Of a stretch of 5,347 nucleotides of DNA, positions 4,590 through 5,347 are shown in pieces (position 1 is the stretch's first letter; every line of letters begins with the position of its first letter). Source of the stretch: Pseudomonadota bacterium (GTDB lineage Bacteria; Pseudomonadota; Gammaproteobacteria; Xanthomonadales; Xanthomonadaceae). The notes under the pieces are model-generated. The model was not told the DNA's origin and ran no database searches. It worked only from the letters and a program-made list of their open reading frames with translations. Where the stretch lies: NCBI GenBank assembly GCA_023425225.1, contig JAFADB010000065.1, positions 1 through 5,347 on the forward strand, in the 5' to 3' direction. A program made the position numbers and the translations under genes.

Positions 4590-5347
4590 ATGGCCATCCA
4601 CGGCGCCACCTCCGACGACCTGCGGCTGTTCCAGACCGGCGAGCATCCGTGCGGCTACTGGCCGGACCGGCAGGCGCGCGACCTGGTGCTGGACCCCAAC
4701 GATCCGCGCCTGGGCACGGTGTACCCGCTGGCGCTGGGCTGGGGATTCCGCCGTTCCGGCGACCTGGTCTACCGGCCCAGTTGCCCGCACTGCCGCGCCT
4801 GCGTGCCGGTGCGCATCGCGGTGGACGCCTTCGTGCCCGACCGCAGCCAGCGCCGCTGCGCGGCGCGCAACGCCGACGTCGTCGGCCGCATCGTCGCCGC
4901 CGAACGTACCGAGGAACAGTTCGAGCTGTACCGCCGCTACCTGCACAGCCGCCACCGCGGCGGCGGCATGGACGACCACGGCGCGCAGGAGTTCGACCAG
5001 TTCCTGATCGGCAGCTGGTCGCACGGGCGCTTCCTCGAATTGCGCGAACCGGCCCCGGCGGGCCGCCGCGGACGGCTGCTCGCGGTGGCGGTGACCGACA
5101 TCACCGACGATGCGCTGTCGGCGGTGTACACCTTCTACGACCCGGACGCCGCGCAACGCGGGCTGGGAACGCTGGCGATCCTGCGCCAGATCGAATGGGC
5201 GCGCCGCGACCGCCATTCCCACCTGTACCTGGGTTACTGGATCCGCGGCCACGCCAAGATGGACTACAAGCGCCGCTTCCATCCGCTGCAGGCGTTCGAT
5301 GGCCGCCACTGGCGCGATTTCGACGAGAACTGGGGCGCGGTGAGCGC
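4590..5347 (+). CDS. bpt: Aspartate/glutamate leucyltransferase (Bpt/Ate family), C-terminus cut off
   Basis: This cytoplasmic enzyme of the Bpt/Ate family transfers Leu (or Arg in Ate types) from aminoacyl-tRNA to N-terminal Asp or Glu of proteins, marking them for ClpS/ClpAP. The 252 visible codons show the N-terminal ATE domain: Cys21 in HPCGYW, GFRRSGDLVYRP (52-63), then Cys65, Cys68 and Cys71 spaced C-x2-C-x2-C, and VPVRI with PDRSQRR (72-89). The C-terminal GNAT-like domain has FDQFLIGSW, AVYTFYDPDAAQRGLGT, LYLGYWIRGHAKMDYKRRF and FDGRHWRDFD. No stop is reached, but relatives of about 250 residues suggest only a few residues are missing. I take ATG 4590 because MAIHGATSDDLRLF resembles the Xanthomonas N-terminus as I recall it; ATG 4578 would add MLPA. 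Neither start has a good ribosome binding site. It is divergent from the EF-hand gene. Confidence 0.92.
   Translation, partial: MAIHGATSDDLRLFQTGEHPCGYWPDRQARDLVLDPNDPRLGTVYPLALGWGFRRSGDLVYRPSCPHCRACVPVRIAVDAFVPDRSQRRCAARNADVVGRIVAAERTEEQFELYRRYLHSRHRGGGMDDHGAQEFDQFLIGSWSHGRFLELREPAPAGRRGRLLAVAVTDITDDALSAVYTFYDPDAAQRGLGTLAILRQIEWARRDRHSHLYLGYWIRGHAKMDYKRRFHPLQAFDGRHWRDFDENWGAVS

Noticed and set aside
3476..4609. 377-codon minus-strand and 318- to 368-codon plus-strand frames over the EF-hand region
   Set aside because: They are frame-shifted readings of the EF-hand gene, whose five canonical loops fix the true frame.
4536..5309. 257-codon minus-strand frame opposite bpt
   Set aside because: Antisense shadow of the clearly recognisable Bpt/Ate protein.
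1..5347. Mobile elements, CRISPR arrays, tRNA/rRNA genes, defence or phage modules
   Set aside because: I looked for terminal repeats, transposase motifs, regularly spaced repeats and RNA-gene signatures and saw none. All sizeable regions are explained by ordinary chromosomal genes.

Overview
The window is very GC-rich (roughly 70% by eye). It reads as an ordinary chromosomal segment of a gammaproteobacterium, most likely a member of the Xanthomonadaceae (Lysobacter/Luteimonas/Xanthomonas relatives). The best taxonomic hints are the Bpt/Ate protein, which starts MAIHGATSDDLRLFQTGEH much as I recall Xanthomonas homologues starting, the TesB protein, the small membrane protein behind tesB, and a GCAGCCCCGG-type terminator hairpin. 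This is recognition from memory, not a search.

Layout from left to right. A PCu(A)C-type periplasmic copper chaperone on the minus strand (partial, 1-165) diverges from a crotonase-fold gene (204-980, +). Active-site residues mark the latter as a delta3,delta2-enoyl-CoA isomerase rather than a hydratase. A gap of about 180 bases with overlapping hairpins follows (981-1161). Next is a DUF1684 lipoprotein on the minus strand (1162-2106), convergent with the isomerase. A 192-base divergent spacer with a TATAAAAT box separates it from an acyl-CoA thioesterase II gene (tesB, 2299-3207, TTG start). Two bases later comes a membrane-anchored gene resembling the DUF2007 'putative signal transducing protein' family (3210-3710), and the pair ends at a strong hairpin (3728-3757). 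An exported five-EF-hand protein lies on the minus strand (3805-4404). A 185-base divergent spacer then leads to a Bpt/Ate aminoacyl-tRNA:protein transferase (4590 to the right edge, cut off near its C-terminus).

The isomerase and TesB could work together in fatty-acid breakdown: one repositions double bonds of unsaturated acyl-CoAs and the other hydrolyses acyl-CoAs that stall. They are separate transcription units with a lipoprotein gene between them, so a functional link is inference. The copper chaperone, DUF1684 lipoprotein and EF-hand protein are independent cell-envelope genes. Bpt feeds the N-degron route to ClpS/ClpAP in the cytoplasm.

I see no mobile element, CRISPR array, tRNA, rRNA, phage gene or defence cassette, and nothing that amounts to a new system. 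The points worth a second look are small: an active-site-based reclassification, an overlapping symmetric -10 pair, mutually exclusive hairpins, an FHA-like segment in the lipoprotein, and an odd-numbered EF-hand protein.
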